Shown here: positions 1-9,947 of the stretch, one piece after another
Layout of the letters: each line of letters opens with the position of its first letter
Numbering within the stretch: position 1 is the first letter of the stretch
DNA from: Cepaea nemoralis
Lineage: Eukaryota; Mollusca; Gastropoda; Stylommatophora; Helicidae
DNA length: 64,000 nt
Reading direction: 5' to 3'
NCBI GenBank assembly: GCA_014155875.1
Contig: JACEFZ010021716.1
Coordinates: 28,113-92,112, forward strand
Made by a program: the position numbers and the translations under genes
Notes under the pieces: model-generated
Seen by the model: only the letters and a program-made list of their open reading frames with translations
What the model was told of the DNA's origin: nothing
Databases searched by the model: none

Positions 1-795
1 AAGAGAGACAAGGTTGAAGTTAGGAAAGATGGACAGACAAGGACCAAGGACGAAAGGAAGTCAATGAAGAAAAGTGTTAGTATGGTTGTAAATAGAGGTA
101 GTGCAATGTCAAAGCCTTCAGCTATAGACAAGAAACTAGTTCCCAAATGGTGTAGGAATATTAGCTGTCAGAGTTCAAGTTACGGAGAAGATATTCCTAC
201 AGCCGAATATGATAGTGATGCTGAAACAGATATTATTACCGATGATTCGGAGAATGAGAGTGTTACACTACGAGCAGATCCTGAATTGAAGAGTGTTGTT
301 CCCTCGTACGGAATAGTGACTGGTGGACAGACGGATAGAGTTTTGGTTAGTGACTATGTAGGGAAGGCTAAGGGACGAAGACCGAGAAAGAGAAAGAAAG
401 CCAGACGTTTTAAAAATGACTGTGGGAATAGGGCCGACGTGTTTACAGTAAACTATAACGAGTCTGATGAAGGAACTATAATTAGTGTGTCATCTGAAGA
501 CGAGATGGGAAGGTATAAACGTTACGTAAGGTACACAGGAAACAGTGAGCAGACTGACGCAAATATAGGAAATAGAAGGAACTCATTTAAGAACAAGAAT
601 AGTGGTAGACAGTTAGCGGGAATTTATTCAACGACAGAAAGTGATTTAAGAAAAATAGAAGACCTTAGGACCTTAAGACCTGAATACTTTAACAGGTTGA
701 CAACAGATAGTGATGATGACATTATAACGGAAAGACGAGTGAATGTATTGAAAGACAGTGAAGTGTTTAATTTGGACACACTATATAACGGTTAA
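1..795 (+). CDS. C-terminal end of an element A ORF
   Basis: The frame is open from the first base and ends with TAA at 793-795, so the true start is outside the window; the ATG at 64 is only the first internal methionine. The protein is hydrophilic, with acidic Ser/Asp/Glu-rich stretches (about residues 50-70 and 135-150 counted from that ATG) and a strongly basic patch near residue 105 (RRPRKRKKARRFK). I see no catalytic motif. By position it resembles the charged tail that follows integrase in element B (46420-47013), so it is probably the tail of the element A pol polyprotein, but no sequence identity was shown. A separate accessory ORF is the alternative. Confidence 0.5.
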   Translation, partial: KRDKVEVRKDGQTRTKDERKSMKKSVSMVVNRGSAMSKPSAIDKKLVPKWCRNISCQSSSYGEDIPTAEYDSDAETDIITDDSENESVTLRADPELKSVVPSYGIVTGGQTDRVLVSDYVGKAKGRRPRKRKKARRFKNDCGNRADVFTVNYNESDEGTIISVSSEDEMGRYKRYVRYTGNSEQTDANIGNRRNSFKNKNSGRQLAGIYSTTESDLRKIEDLRTLRPEYFNRLTTDSDDDIITERRVNVLKDSEVFNLDTLYNG

Positions 796-3008
796 AATTC
801 CTTGGGTGAAGAAGGAAAATGAAATAGGTCTGGCTTATGAGAAGAACCCCGGTTTGAGAGTATAGGTATATGAGCTGTCTAAAATAGGCAGATAAATTTT
901 GTTGGTGATAAGGAAGTACGGCAAATGATATTCCACGTGGATTACGTAATACAGGATATCGTCTGTTTGGTAGCGAGGTAGAGAGAGTATGTTAAGTAAA
1001 ATAGGGTAGATTCAGGACAGAATTAATAGAGGGTGAGAGATATGTTAGGCATGAATATTAGTATTAGAAATAGTTTGACTCAGAGTTATGACGTGAGGTC
1101 CGAGATAGTTTCGCTTGTTGGTTGGAGAAGAAAGAATAGTATTGTTGACAGGTGAACCGAGAGTGTCTGGTGAGGTGATATAGACTGAGGAGGCACTGAG
1201 TATCCTGTGTGTAAAGTAGCCAGTTGAACACGAGAATATTAAGAGTAAAGGACTGTAGAAGTGGATGCTTGAAAAATACGAGTTACGTCGTACTTGTGGA
1301 GAAAGAAGAAAGTTGTTGTGGGTGGAGAAGTGTAGAATGATAGTTACGAAGTTAGGGGTTTGTTTTGAAGAGATAGTAGATAGTACTGTGAAAGCAATTT
1401 CAGTTGCGAGAGGTAGTGTATAGGGTCTGACCTTCGTATAGAAGTGAGTGATTGAGTAAAGTAGAGATATAAGAAAGCAGTGAATTGAGAGAGTCCTCTA
1501 GAATAGTTCGTCTGGTTGTGCGGTGTTCATATGTGAGTATAACTGTAGTCAGACAGGTGTTCGTCGTGATGAAAGAAGTAAGAGAGAGGTGTGATGAAGT
1601 CGCCTAAGTGAAATACGTAGATAGAATGTAAGAGTGGCGTTGATATGTCTTGTGTCAATGTGTGTAGAGGAGATCGATACGTGTAGATATGTGGTAAATG
1701 ATTGCTGGAATGTTGAGGTGGCGTCTAAAGTATTTTGTTGTAGAAATAGTATGGAGACGTTAGGTTGTCGCGACACGAGAGTAGGCATGAGATGAGAGCG
1801 AGGTTGTGTTGTGTATCATTGTCCGTGTGAATATGAGAAGAGCGGTTGATAAGTAACGTTGATAAATCGTGGAACATAGAGCATGCGAAAATCGAGAGAT
1901 AGAAAGAAAATTGTAATGTCTTTTCGTAGAATATCGGAACTTGGAAGGAAATTATGGAAGTTATATGCTGAATTAACATTATGAATGTTTAGTATTCTTG
2001 ACAGGAAAATGGCGAAGCAGGAGTGCCTAAGACTGAGAAACGAGGAAAGAGAGGTCTGCTGTTGGTTATAACTGGCGTAGCTTGCAATTCTGAAAGACTT
2101 CCGAGAAATAACAAGAAGAATGAAAGATACGAAGGTAAACAAGATGAGGTAAATGAACGTTAGAAAAAGTGTTCCGATAAAAGTGATTGGTTGGATTGTC
2201 GTCACGATGTGAAAAGGATAGGAGAGACTTGAGGTAATGGTGCTGAGATACAGAAAGTACTGATGCAAAAGAATGAAATATTAATTGCGTAGGGTAGACG
2301 AGAAGGTGGAAATAGAGTTAGTTGTTTTGGTGAGAGGTCTATAGTAAATAGACAAAGTTTTGTTGGTTGTAGGAGGGTGGAGATACTGTGGTTAACGGTA
2401 AGGATTGGGAAGTGGTGGTGATGGTTGGTACAAAGCCATAGAAGACAGTTGGTGTGCCGAGCCACAGGTTAATTGATAAGTAGATGGTGGCTGGTACATT
2501 GAGATGATATTGGAATAACTGTAGTTTACAGTGCTTGCTTATGAGGATATTTTGGATGTTATGATGTATTAGGAGTTAGGATGGAAAAAGATAGAAAATT
2601 GTGAGGGGAGATAATCAATGTTTGACTTCCAGAAAAAGGAACGGTCACTTGTTGAGTAATGGTTTTGGTTGAGGGGAACAAGTATGGTTCCGCATTAAGA
2701 TAATCTGTAGATAACAGAGGGATATTTGTATACTATGTATATACGTATTTTGGCATTAATGCTTGGTATGGAGTTGTTTTGTTATACATGACTTGGCTAA
2801 ATAGATAGGTGTTACATTGGTTAGAAAAGGAGGCCAATGTTGCTGGGTCACTTTACGTAGTAATTTGAAGGGAGTTGTATTTTTTTTGAAAACCTTATCT
2901 TTGTTTTATTGCCTCATGTATAAAGTTTTTTTTTGCTTGATTTGGTCCTGTAAAATGATTGTTATTATTTTAGAATAGGTTATTGTCTTCGTAGACCTTT
3001 ATGTGTAA

Positions 3009-3037
3009 ACTACTGGTCCGTAAAAGAGACCAGTAGT
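3009..3037. other. perfect 10-bp hairpin
   Basis: actactggtc (3009-3018) is followed after 9 nt by its exact reverse complement gaccagtagt (3028-3037). It lies inside the element A 3' region. No function is known; it could be an RNA structure of the retroelement transcript. Confidence 0.6.
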
Positions 3038-3581
3038 AGTAGGAAAAAATAGATTAGGATGTATGTTGTATTATTTTAATCATCGTCACCATCATCATCA
3101 CTATCATCATCATACTTTTAGTTGAATTGCGGGGAAACATAAATGAGTGTTACAAAAATTTGGGGGGGATTTGATGTCCTGTTGTGATTTTATTTCACTG
3201 TTTTGTGTGTTAAATAGTAGTTAATTAAGTTATGTTTAATTTACAAGGTTTTCGTAAAGACAATACAGGGGGCTTTAATTATGACCCTTCGTTCAGAAAA
3301 GAGTTCATAAAACTACGGAGAACTAATAGAGAGACACATTCTCTTTGTGAAGAAGAAGTTCATAGATATTTTGATGCTTTGATTATCAGCGTGGAAAGGT
3401 TAAAGTGGCTATGAACTGTAGACGGGGTTACTACACAAGTAAAATAGTTATGGGAAACTTTAGAGATACACTAAAGTAAGCATTCATTAGAAATATATGG
3501 GATTAGAAGCCACATGGGAGGAGAAAAGATTAATGAATATAGTAGTAGAAAAAAAGAGGGGAAAGTTTTGAACATGGTTTC

Positions 3582-3600
3582 GGGGGGGGGGGGGGGGGGG
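3582..3600 (+). repeat. poly-G run of 19 bases
   Basis: A single uninterrupted run of 19 G on the plus strand. It could form G-quadruplex structure, and its length may be mis-called. Confidence 0.9.
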
Positions 3601-4843
3601 TCAGAAGAGCCATGATATACACGAGATTGCTGGGTTATAGAAGAATAAGAAAATTACCCCAGATGAAAAGTAAACATGAATTGGATCCATGTTTGACTAG
3701 ACACTGTGGATAACTGTATAATAGAAAAGGGCAAAGTGTGTAAATGAGAAATGAACATAAGGGGAGACATAGTGACATGGGGTGTTTGTGGGTCCATAAT
3801 AAAGGGACTGGGATTAAAGTTGATTACAAGCAGTCACAGACATGAGTAGTTATTTTTGCTGCTGTAGATTACGGCATGAATTATGAATTGAGAGGTGGAA
3901 GATTTTAGAGAGACATTGGGTTACATGGCCTAGGCAGGATGTAAGTGGGTCAGATTACAATGTTGTGTTTGATGGTTAATATTTAAGGGGAGATTTCAAG
4001 GTTACTAGGTTGCTGTTGATAACGGCATAAGTGGAGCATTTTAGTAGATATGCCCATAAGAAATGGACATTAAGAGAGAACCTGAGGTATTGGAGAAGGT
4101 TAGTTATACGAGGTGATGAGGTTATGTGAGGTGTTGTGTTGGAGGAGGTCTTAAGGGATAATAGACCTTTTTAATTGTGTCTTCGGGATGTGTTACAATG
4201 TGAGGTTGAGGGTAGGTAGTGTATGTTATAAAGACACTTAGAAGTGAAGAATATTTTTGGATAATGGTTGATATTTGATGCTGTAGATAGCAGCGTAAAC
4301 TGTTACCATAATGAGTGGTACTGTGGGAGATATAATAGACTTTATTACATAAAGTCTCAAAGAACAAAGGGGTGTAAAGGGGTGTGTGATTTAGGTGAAT
4401 GTTGTTTTTTTTTGAAAGAGTTCTATTTCTTCTTTTAAATTCCGGTGGCCACCGATTCTTTGTCTTCCTATCGTGTGAAAGTAATTTCAGCTTAGTTGAA
4501 AGTGGGGGATAAAATAAGGAGTTGGTTAGAGTTGAGTTTGAAATTTTAAGCAGATTGCTTATGAGGAAGGAGTATTTAAGAAGACGTGTTATGATGTTAT
4601 TGTATATAGTTGAAATTGAAATGTTATTAAAGATATGTAAATATGTTATGGTTGGTTGAAGGGCCGGAAACGAAGAAGAAGTGGGTTGACTATATAAAAA
4701 GGGAAAAAGTAAAGAAATTGAATATTCATTTAAGTTAGAGTTGATTTTAGGAAGATTAGAAGACAAAGAGGGAATAGAGTATGAGGATTTAGAGTAAAGA
4801 TTTTTCCTTTTTAAAGGAAAATTCTTTAATTAACATGGGGAGG

Positions 4844-5079
4844 TGTAACAGTATTGGGTATTATTAGGATCTAGTGGGAAACACAGATACAGCACGATTG
4901 AGCATTGAGACTGAAAGGGGTGGGAGATGCTCAATCGTGACGTATTGGGTTGGTATGGGCAGTTAGAACCCGGCTTTAGTAGTGAATGGAGGTGTACATC
5001 GAAGCTTTGTCAAATTAAGCCAATAAACGTTTTATCAACAAGCAAACGACCGGCCTTCGTCTTATTACACACTGTTATA
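4844..5079 (+). repeat. 3' LTR of element A (236 bp)
   Basis: It starts TGTAACAGT and ends ACTGTTATA, imperfect inverted termini with one mismatch. It follows a ggggagg purine tract and contains a polyadenylation signal, AATAAA, near 5023. A 13-bp perfect stem (4893-4905 with 4927-4939) sits in its first third. The right edge is set by the return of the C1 gag reading frame on the minus strand. The solo LTR at 34460-34703 is its homologue in reverse orientation. Confidence 0.75.
4893..4939 (+). other. conserved LTR stem-loop
   Basis: cacgattgagcat (4893-4905) pairs perfectly with atgctcaatcgtg (4927-4939) around a 21-nt loop. The same structure exists in the solo LTR (34618-34665) with one compensatory base-pair change. 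A role in transcription, polyadenylation or packaging is inference. Confidence 0.65.
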
Positions 5080-5495
5080 TTACGTACAATACCTTGATAT
5101 TTCTTGTACTGGTTTTCTTTCTCCAGTCTTTCAGATTTCTTAGACTCTTTGTTAATGGCAGTCTCAGTGTCAAGTTGTTTCATCTTCAACTGTAACTCCA
5201 GTTCTTCTCTCTTACTCTGAGCTGTTATTTCTGCCTTCTTTAGCTCACTATCTATCTCAGCTTGCTTTGTCTTTGCAGCCACTTCTGCTTGTTTTAAAGC
5301 TGTTTCTGCCTCTACCTGCTTGGCAGCCATTTCTGCCTGCTTTAATGCTCTTTCAGCCGCTCTTTCATCGCGTTCATTAGCTTTCTCCTGTACTAGTAGG
5401 TATTCAGAGTACTTCTGCTCACTCCACTGTGTTAATTCATCACCATGTAACTGTAATTTTATCCCCATATCAATGAAATCAAATAATGAAGACAT
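5080..5495 (-). pseudogene. gag of SCAN-gag element C1, 5' part, split by element A
   Basis: The start at 5495 gives MSSLFDFIDMG, which matches MSSLNDFIEMG in C3 (62837); ten codons upstream are open but not conserved. The next ~110 residues are a charged coiled coil of Ala/Lys/Gln/Glu repeats, followed by QYKKYQGIVR, which aligns with QPYKKYQGLIK of C3 at the entry to the capsid domain. There the LTR of element A takes over; the frame stays open to 5010, but those codons are LTR-derived. The capsid, zinc knuckles and pol must lie beyond element A, left of the window. Gag would form the particle shell and bind the element RNA. Confidence 0.75.
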
Positions 5496-6381
5496 GATGG
5501 ACAATGTCAATGAAATACCAGCCACACAAAATATGTTATAAGTGGTTAGTAAAGAACAATTTACAATTGATTTCTATTGACGATGCGTGCCTAAAATTGC
5601 ATAGTTAAAGTATGTGAAAAGCAAAAATATACTCAAGTGCCCTGGATGCGGTGAAGAATGGTTGGAAATCGGGCTAGGAACTGTAGGGTCGTTACTTCAA
5701 AACCACGAATGACCTCTACGGCAAGGTTTCGGATGGTACGGAAATACCTGCTTTATTTTTGGAGAGAAATAAGTTAATGTCTATTCGTTGGTGTGTGCCT
5801 GCTTGTCACTAAGTGTTGATTAGGTTTGTATGGCGTTGAGTGTAATTGTATGTCGTAAGTTTGTCTGTCAACAATTTTTTTTTTTTCAAAACAAGTTACT
5901 TTCTTTCCAAACACTTTTCGCGTTCCACAACTCAATGCACAAAGACAATCTACACTTATGTTAACACTTTACAACATTGATGATACATCACTTACATCAA
6001 GATAACATTCAGTAAGGACATAGACATCAAGTTTACAAGATGGCGACAAGGTCAAAATGGCGACAAGATCACAATGTCGACAAGGTCAAAACGGTGACAA
6101 GTTTCACAAACCACAAATGTTTGACACGGTTACAAAATCAAACACTATGTATGCATTGTACGTTTACATATAGTCTTACACATGTTTAAACAATGTAGTT
6201 AATAATGAAATGAGCCTTCCACGATCACATTTACATGTACTATAAAGTTTGACAAAAATTTCACGTTTACAAACTCTAGTTTTAAATCGTTAATCACTAA
6301 AACACGTTCATATCAAAGCCGGACGAAAGCCACCACGTCCACACATGTCAGGGTCTTAAACTTGGCTCGCTCACCTAACAG
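5496..6381 (-). other. 5' leader of element C1
   Basis: Untranslated leader between the C1 LTR and gag. A block at 6307-6344 (minus strand) matches the C3 leader at 62159-62192, with a shared core TCGTCCGG(C/T)TTTGA. Near 6036-6105 there are about four degenerate copies of a ~17-bp unit (atggcgacaaggtcaaa). No ORF is recognised. Confidence 0.55.
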
Positions 6382-6861
6382 TGTGAAACAGTACAAATAC
6401 AACGTGATTTAACGTAAGACTCAACGACACACCGTTCGATGGATTTATTCACATTAAATACGGAACGATGTTCACAACAAGATATATACTGGATGTTTCA
6501 ATATACACTTACACAATACAGCTCACAACGTCTCACTCTCAAGATGTCCAGACACTCGACTTTCAGCACAGATACCACACAACGCCTTTCTCTCTTCACA
6601 CGTCTGTCCGAGTCGAAGTCCCCAAGCTGTCTGCCGCTAACTCGCAACTCGCCTCTCACCTCAGGTGACGTCACGAGGCATGCGTGCGTTTAGCGTCGTC
6701 CTGCCTTGACCACTGGTCGCTTGTCAGCCAGCAGTCTTGCAGGCCGGTAATCACTATCCGCCTGGCGGCGTAACGAAGTTACGGCGTCCCTTCTGGGAGC
6801 TAAGTCGCCTGGCGGGCGTAACGATGTCACTGCATCTCTGTCTCCTTTCCGGACTCTGACA
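6382..6861 (-). repeat. 5' LTR of element C1 (about 480 bp)
   Basis: Read on the minus strand it begins TGTCAGAG at 6861 and ends TTTCACA at 6382. C2 and C3 LTRs begin TGTCAAAG and TGTCAAGG, and end CTCACA and TTCACA. A polyadenylation signal, AATAAA, lies near 6447 on the minus strand. The interior contains an internal duplication (cgcctggcgg-cgtaacga near 6760 and 6810). The start abuts the ATG microsatellite of repeat R. Ends were set by comparison of the three C elements. Confidence 0.65.
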
Positions 6862-6862
6862 A

Positions 6863-6897
<35 letters not shown>

Positions 6898-8120
6898 ATA
6901 ATATTTAAAACACATGAGTCTCACTGTTCACTAGTATTTTGTTACCTACTTCTGTTTTCGCAATAATCTACATAATACAATTAACATAAAATGAGAAGTA
7001 AAAAAACACTACTACAGAAAATTAGGCAAACATCAATCATGTGCCATGCCGGAAAGCGTGGGCGGTCATGACACAACATTTCACTCGATCACCAGAGTCG
7101 TGAATCAGCTCAGTGTTCCTGTCTCGCCCATGTGGCCAAGCCATCCAGGTATTTTCCTCTTGTGTTCCTCTTGGTCTGTTCCCTTCGATCTTGCCAGTTG
7201 TCACCAAGTTCTCCAATCCATTTCTTCTCATAACATGTCCAAAACATTTTGACTGTCTACGTCTAATTTCTCTAATCAATTTACGATTTTCATTTGTCTC
7301 CTGTAGTACTTGGTCATTGGTTTTTCTGACTGTCCATGGTATTCTTTGCATTTTCCTTAGAAACCACATTTCTGCAGCCATCAGATGCTTTTCAGCTTGA
7401 CTGAACATTGTCCAAGTTTCACATCCATACAAAAGAACAGGCTCTATGTATCCCCCCAACACTCTTTTTCTCGTTTCAATTGACATCATTTTATTGGTCA
7501 GAATGTTTTTCATCTTGCTAAAGGCTACTATCGCCATGGCAATTCTTGTTCTAATCTCTTCAAGGCAAATTAGGCAATAAAAGGGAAACAACTATAATTT
7601 ACATCCATATCAAAGCGAGCAAGGGAGATAACGCTAGCAATTTATCTATATAAAAATCAGAACGGTAATTATATAAATAAAAACAAAATTGTTATATTTT
7701 GCTTGCCTTTTACTTTTAAGTGTATCTGCTCTTATTCAAAATAAAACACTATTCATTGCCTTGTTGTTACTGTTTTGTACTAATTCAAACATAACTTTAA
7801 AAATTGTATTATATACTACAGCATATAGTTTACATAACAAGATATATGACTGAGCAATTATCTTCTTACACCAAAGGTATTCCTCACAATCTAGTGATTT
7901 TTGGCAGGTACACTTGTGTACCATATTTCAGAAAGTCAAGTTATGTTAAATCCCACCCTCACCAATTCTTTCAGGTCGATCCCTGACCTAGGAGTTAACG
8001 TCTTACTCCGTAATCCCGTATATTCTCGTGAGTAACGTAACTAGCACGAGAATCATTAACGGGTCTCGTCGCGTTGGTATCTTACGGGGTATGTGAGCCT
8101 GTAGCTCAGAAACTCTGGCC
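6862..8120 (+). repeat. repeat R, copy 1, interrupted by LINE L1
   Basis: A ~0.7-kb interspersed repeat starting with (ATG)n (6862-6897) and resuming at 7567 after a LINE insertion. It matches in reverse complement 20425-21147 almost end to end, and a third partial copy lies at 8350-9045. Shared landmarks are the 'gataacgctag' block, a palindromic gtacac..gtgtac site (near 7908) and 'ggtcgatccctg'. No protein is encoded. In the other orientation it ends in (ATC)n, so it may be the 3' UTR of a LINE or a SINE-like unit; that is inference. Confidence 0.65.
7031..7566 (-). mobile_element. 5'-truncated LINE L1 with 11-bp target duplication
   Basis: The minus strand encodes the C-terminal end of a non-LTR retrotransposon ORF2, with the landmarks LLYGCETWTM, EMWFLRKMQRIPW and KCFGHVMRRNGLENL. 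The insertion splits repeat R, whose empty version at 20.9 kb reads gaaaattaggca-taaaggg. aaattaggcaa flanks the insert on both sides (ends at 7030; 7567-7577). Only the region downstream of the RT palm remains, so it is dead on arrival. The same family occurs at 13.8-17.9, 16.4-17.1 and 54.2-57.6 kb. Confidence 0.8.
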
Positions 8121-8405
8121 GTGTCTCTAGTATTATTTGGGTATATTATGTACACTCCCGCTCCTCCATTTCGAACAGCATTTTGTGCTGACCCATCTGT
8201 GTAGTCTCAGATACAGAGGTCCTGTGGTTTACTCGTCATCAAGGAAGCTGAGAGTGGCTGTTCTGCGCTGTACACTGTTCTGTTCTTCCTTGTCAAATAT
8301 TCCTCTCACTTTTGTCTGGATTTGTAGCGATAGTCTATGTTCATCTTTACTACAGAAAATGAGACAATAAGAGGAAACAACTATAATCTAAATCCATATT
8401 AAAAC

Positions 8406-8540
8406 CAGCAATGGCTCGGAACGCTGAAGAAGAAGAAGAAGAAGAAGAAGAAGAAGAAGAAGAAGAAGAAGAAGAAGAAGAAGAAGAAGAAGAAGAAGAA
8501 GAAGAAGAAGAAGAAGAAGAAGAAGAAGAAGAAGAAGAAG
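8406..8540 (+). mobile_element. tiny LINE 3' stub with (AAG)n tail
   Basis: About 19 nt (aatggctcggaacgctg...) followed by roughly 115 bp of AAG repeats, inserted in repeat R between 'agc' and 'gggcgataacg'. The non-repetitive bases match the 3' end of the retroposon at 19656-19790, which also carries an AAG tail, so this is best read as an extremely 5'-truncated copy of that family (L7). Confidence 0.55.
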
Positions 8541-8857
8541 GGCGATAACGCTAGATATTTATTCGTATAACAATAACTGTTATTATGTAATGTAAAAAAA
8601 TATATTTGTGACAACTTAATTGCATGTGTCTTGTAAACTTAACGGCACCTATGCAAGGAAACATCCTTTTATTTTATTTTTTGTTTGTTTTTAAACTATC
8701 TTATGTTAATTCATACATGACTTTTAAAATTGTATAATAGCTTTCACCATATTCATTTACATAAAGAGTGATACGTCTGAAAATTATTTTCTCAACCGTC
8801 ATGTCTCATTATGTATTGTAATATAGCATTTATTGTTTGGCTGGTACACTCGTGTAC

Positions 8858-9020
8858 TATTATATATTATAACATGATGCTTGGCAGTGGGCCTTTGGTG
8901 GACCACAGTGGGAAAAAGGCAAATAGTAGGACTAAACGATGCACAACAGAAACAGGGGGACGCAGGAAACTCATGGGGCGGCTCCTGCCTCTGGGGAAAG
9001 CGCAGCCCTTTAAAAAAAAA
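8858..9020 (+). mobile_element. poly-A retroposon with 14-bp target duplication
   Basis: 163 bp ending in A9 (9012-9020) and flanked by gtacactcgtgtac (8844-8857) and gtacacgcgtgtac (9021-9034), one mismatch apart. Copy 1 of repeat R has a single such site, so it shows the empty target. The insert has no ORF that I trust and no clear tRNA promoter boxes; it may be a SINE or a truncated mRNA or LINE end. Confidence 0.6.
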
Positions 9021-9072
9021 GTACACGCGTGTACCTTGTATTGTATTGGTCATTTTTGTGTACCATCTGCAG

Positions 9073-9577
9073 ATGTTGCTGAAACATGTGATGATATTGT
9101 TCACTGGCACTTAACGTATTGAAGATGTAGATGATTTCAATAGGGCTATAGGCAAGTACTTGTCTCGATCATAGAAGTTTGATGAGATGATAAGATAGGC
9201 GCAATGCCAATGCCGATGAACAGTTAGAAGGAACAGAGGATTCTGGGATTGATGTCATTCTTGATAACAGACTGCAGAAAACCAGCTTCGGCACAAGGGA
9301 GGGATTCATGGTGTATTTCCAAGAGTGGGTATAGAAGGTAGAGGCATTCAAGAAAGAGAAGAACACAGACTTGGATGTTACAGCCTGGCGTACTGAAATA
9401 CAAAATACTTTCAAGAATGTCTTAGCCGACTTCAACAAATATGACTTCTACACTGGAGAGTCCTGCCACCCAGATGGTTGCATCGCCATGTTTAAATGGG
9501 GGTCACCAGGGGGAGATATCATCGACGTTCCTGTGGTCTACTTCTTCGTTGATGGTCTGAAGGAAGAGAAAGTTTGA
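9073..9577 (+). pseudogene. TPT1: TCTP (translationally controlled tumour protein) pseudogene
   Basis: The reading frames spell a decayed, intronless TCTP. Landmarks in order: ILFTG and GKYLSRS (N-terminal strand), EGTEDSGIDVILDN and LQKTSF (the conserved segment after the flexible loop), FKNVLADFNKYDF, GESCHPDG, and the C-terminal FFVDGLKEEKV with a stop at 9575-9577. TCTP is normally ~170 residues; here a stop at 9112-9114, further stops and a frameshift near 9200, and a stop at 9332-9334 break it. The final 68 codons are intact. Lack of introns suggests a retrocopy, although no poly-A tail is seen. In animals TCTP is a cytosolic growth and calcium-binding protein; this copy cannot make it whole. 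Confidence 0.75.
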
Positions 9578-9812
9578 TGTGATCAAGTGAATACTGGTCC
9601 ATTCTTGTCGTGACTAACCTCATCTTCAGTCCACCGCGTACCGATTTGCAAATCTTCATTTACAAAGGAAATGGTTATTGGTTTTTATAATTGTATTTGC
9701 TAGGTCATCAATACCCTCCTTCTCAGATGTATGTTGTGCTGTATAACTGAGACTAGTTCCCACTTAACCTAGAATAGCAGGGAATCATTGTGATTGAGGA
9801 AGTTAGTGTTAG

Positions 9813-9947
9813 GGCCGGGGAGCGGCTGGTCGAGTGGCTATAATGCCAGGCTCTCATTCGGGAGACCCGGGTTCGAATCCTGGGTACGGTGTGGATGTTT
9901 GTTTCTAACAGGGACAAAAAGAAAACTCTAACCGAGTTTCAAGTACC
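9813..9947 (+). mobile_element. tRNA-derived SINE, copy 1
   Basis: It contains an A box (tggtcgagtggcta, 9827-9840) and a B box (gggttcgaatcc, 9869-9880) with 42-bp spacing, as in tRNA-like pol III promoters. The acceptor ends do not pair, so it is not a tRNA gene. A second copy in reverse orientation at 58480-58605 has the same spacing and the same flanking bases. The SINE body after the tRNA head is short and runs into LINE L2. Confidence 0.75.

Larger units (their letters stand above)
796..4843 (+). other. C-poor 3' non-coding region of element A
   Basis: About 4 kb without a convincing gene. The plus strand is rich in G, A and T and poor in C, so open frames on the minus strand (for example 1549-2465 and 4122-4766) are low-stop shadows and not genes. 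One small plus ORF (3232-3414, 60 codons) has no recognisable motif. The region contains a hairpin (3009-3037), a G run (3582-3600) and a short ATC-rich stretch near 3080-3110. It ends in ggggagg directly before the LTR, which is the expected polypurine tract. A 9-bp-stem hairpin (4802-4821) precedes that tract. Element B has a similar but shorter 3' region (47014-48219). Confidence 0.5.
1..5079 (+). mobile_element. LTR retrotransposon A, 3' part
   Basis: This is the right-hand part of an LTR retrotransposon whose left part lies outside the window. It holds the end of an ORF (1-795), a long non-coding 3' region, a short purine tract and one LTR (4844-5079). The LTR is homologous to the solo LTR at 34460-34703, and its TGTAACAG start is shared with complete element B (37519-48527). 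The element lies in the gag gene of minus-strand element C1, because gag coding resumes exactly at the LTR edge. Without the 5' LTR, neither the target-site duplication nor the age can be read. Confidence 0.7.
8350..9045 (+). repeat. repeat R, copy 3, partial and interrupted
   Basis: Matches copy 1 from the 'ggaaacaactataat' block through the gtacac..gtgtac palindrome. It is split by an AAG-tailed stub (8406-8540) and by a poly-A retroposon (8858-9020). No coding content of its own; the long minus-strand Phe run is the AAG repeat read backwards. Confidence 0.55.

Noticed and set aside
1549..2465. Minus-strand open frames (79-150 codons), also 4122-4766
   Set aside because: The plus strand is C-poor, so the minus strand lacks stops by composition. 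The translations are Ser/Leu/His/Phe-rich with no motif.
6862..6897. CRISPR-like or other short regular array (also 10517-10610, 29788-29955)
   Set aside because: These are eukaryotic micro- or minisatellites without spacers; nothing else in the window is prokaryotic.
8399..8614. Minus-strand poly-Phe protein
   Set aside because: It is the AAG microsatellite read backwards.
9813..9900. Genuine tRNA gene
   Set aside because: A and B boxes are present, but the acceptor arms do not pair and a second copy has SINE-like flanks.
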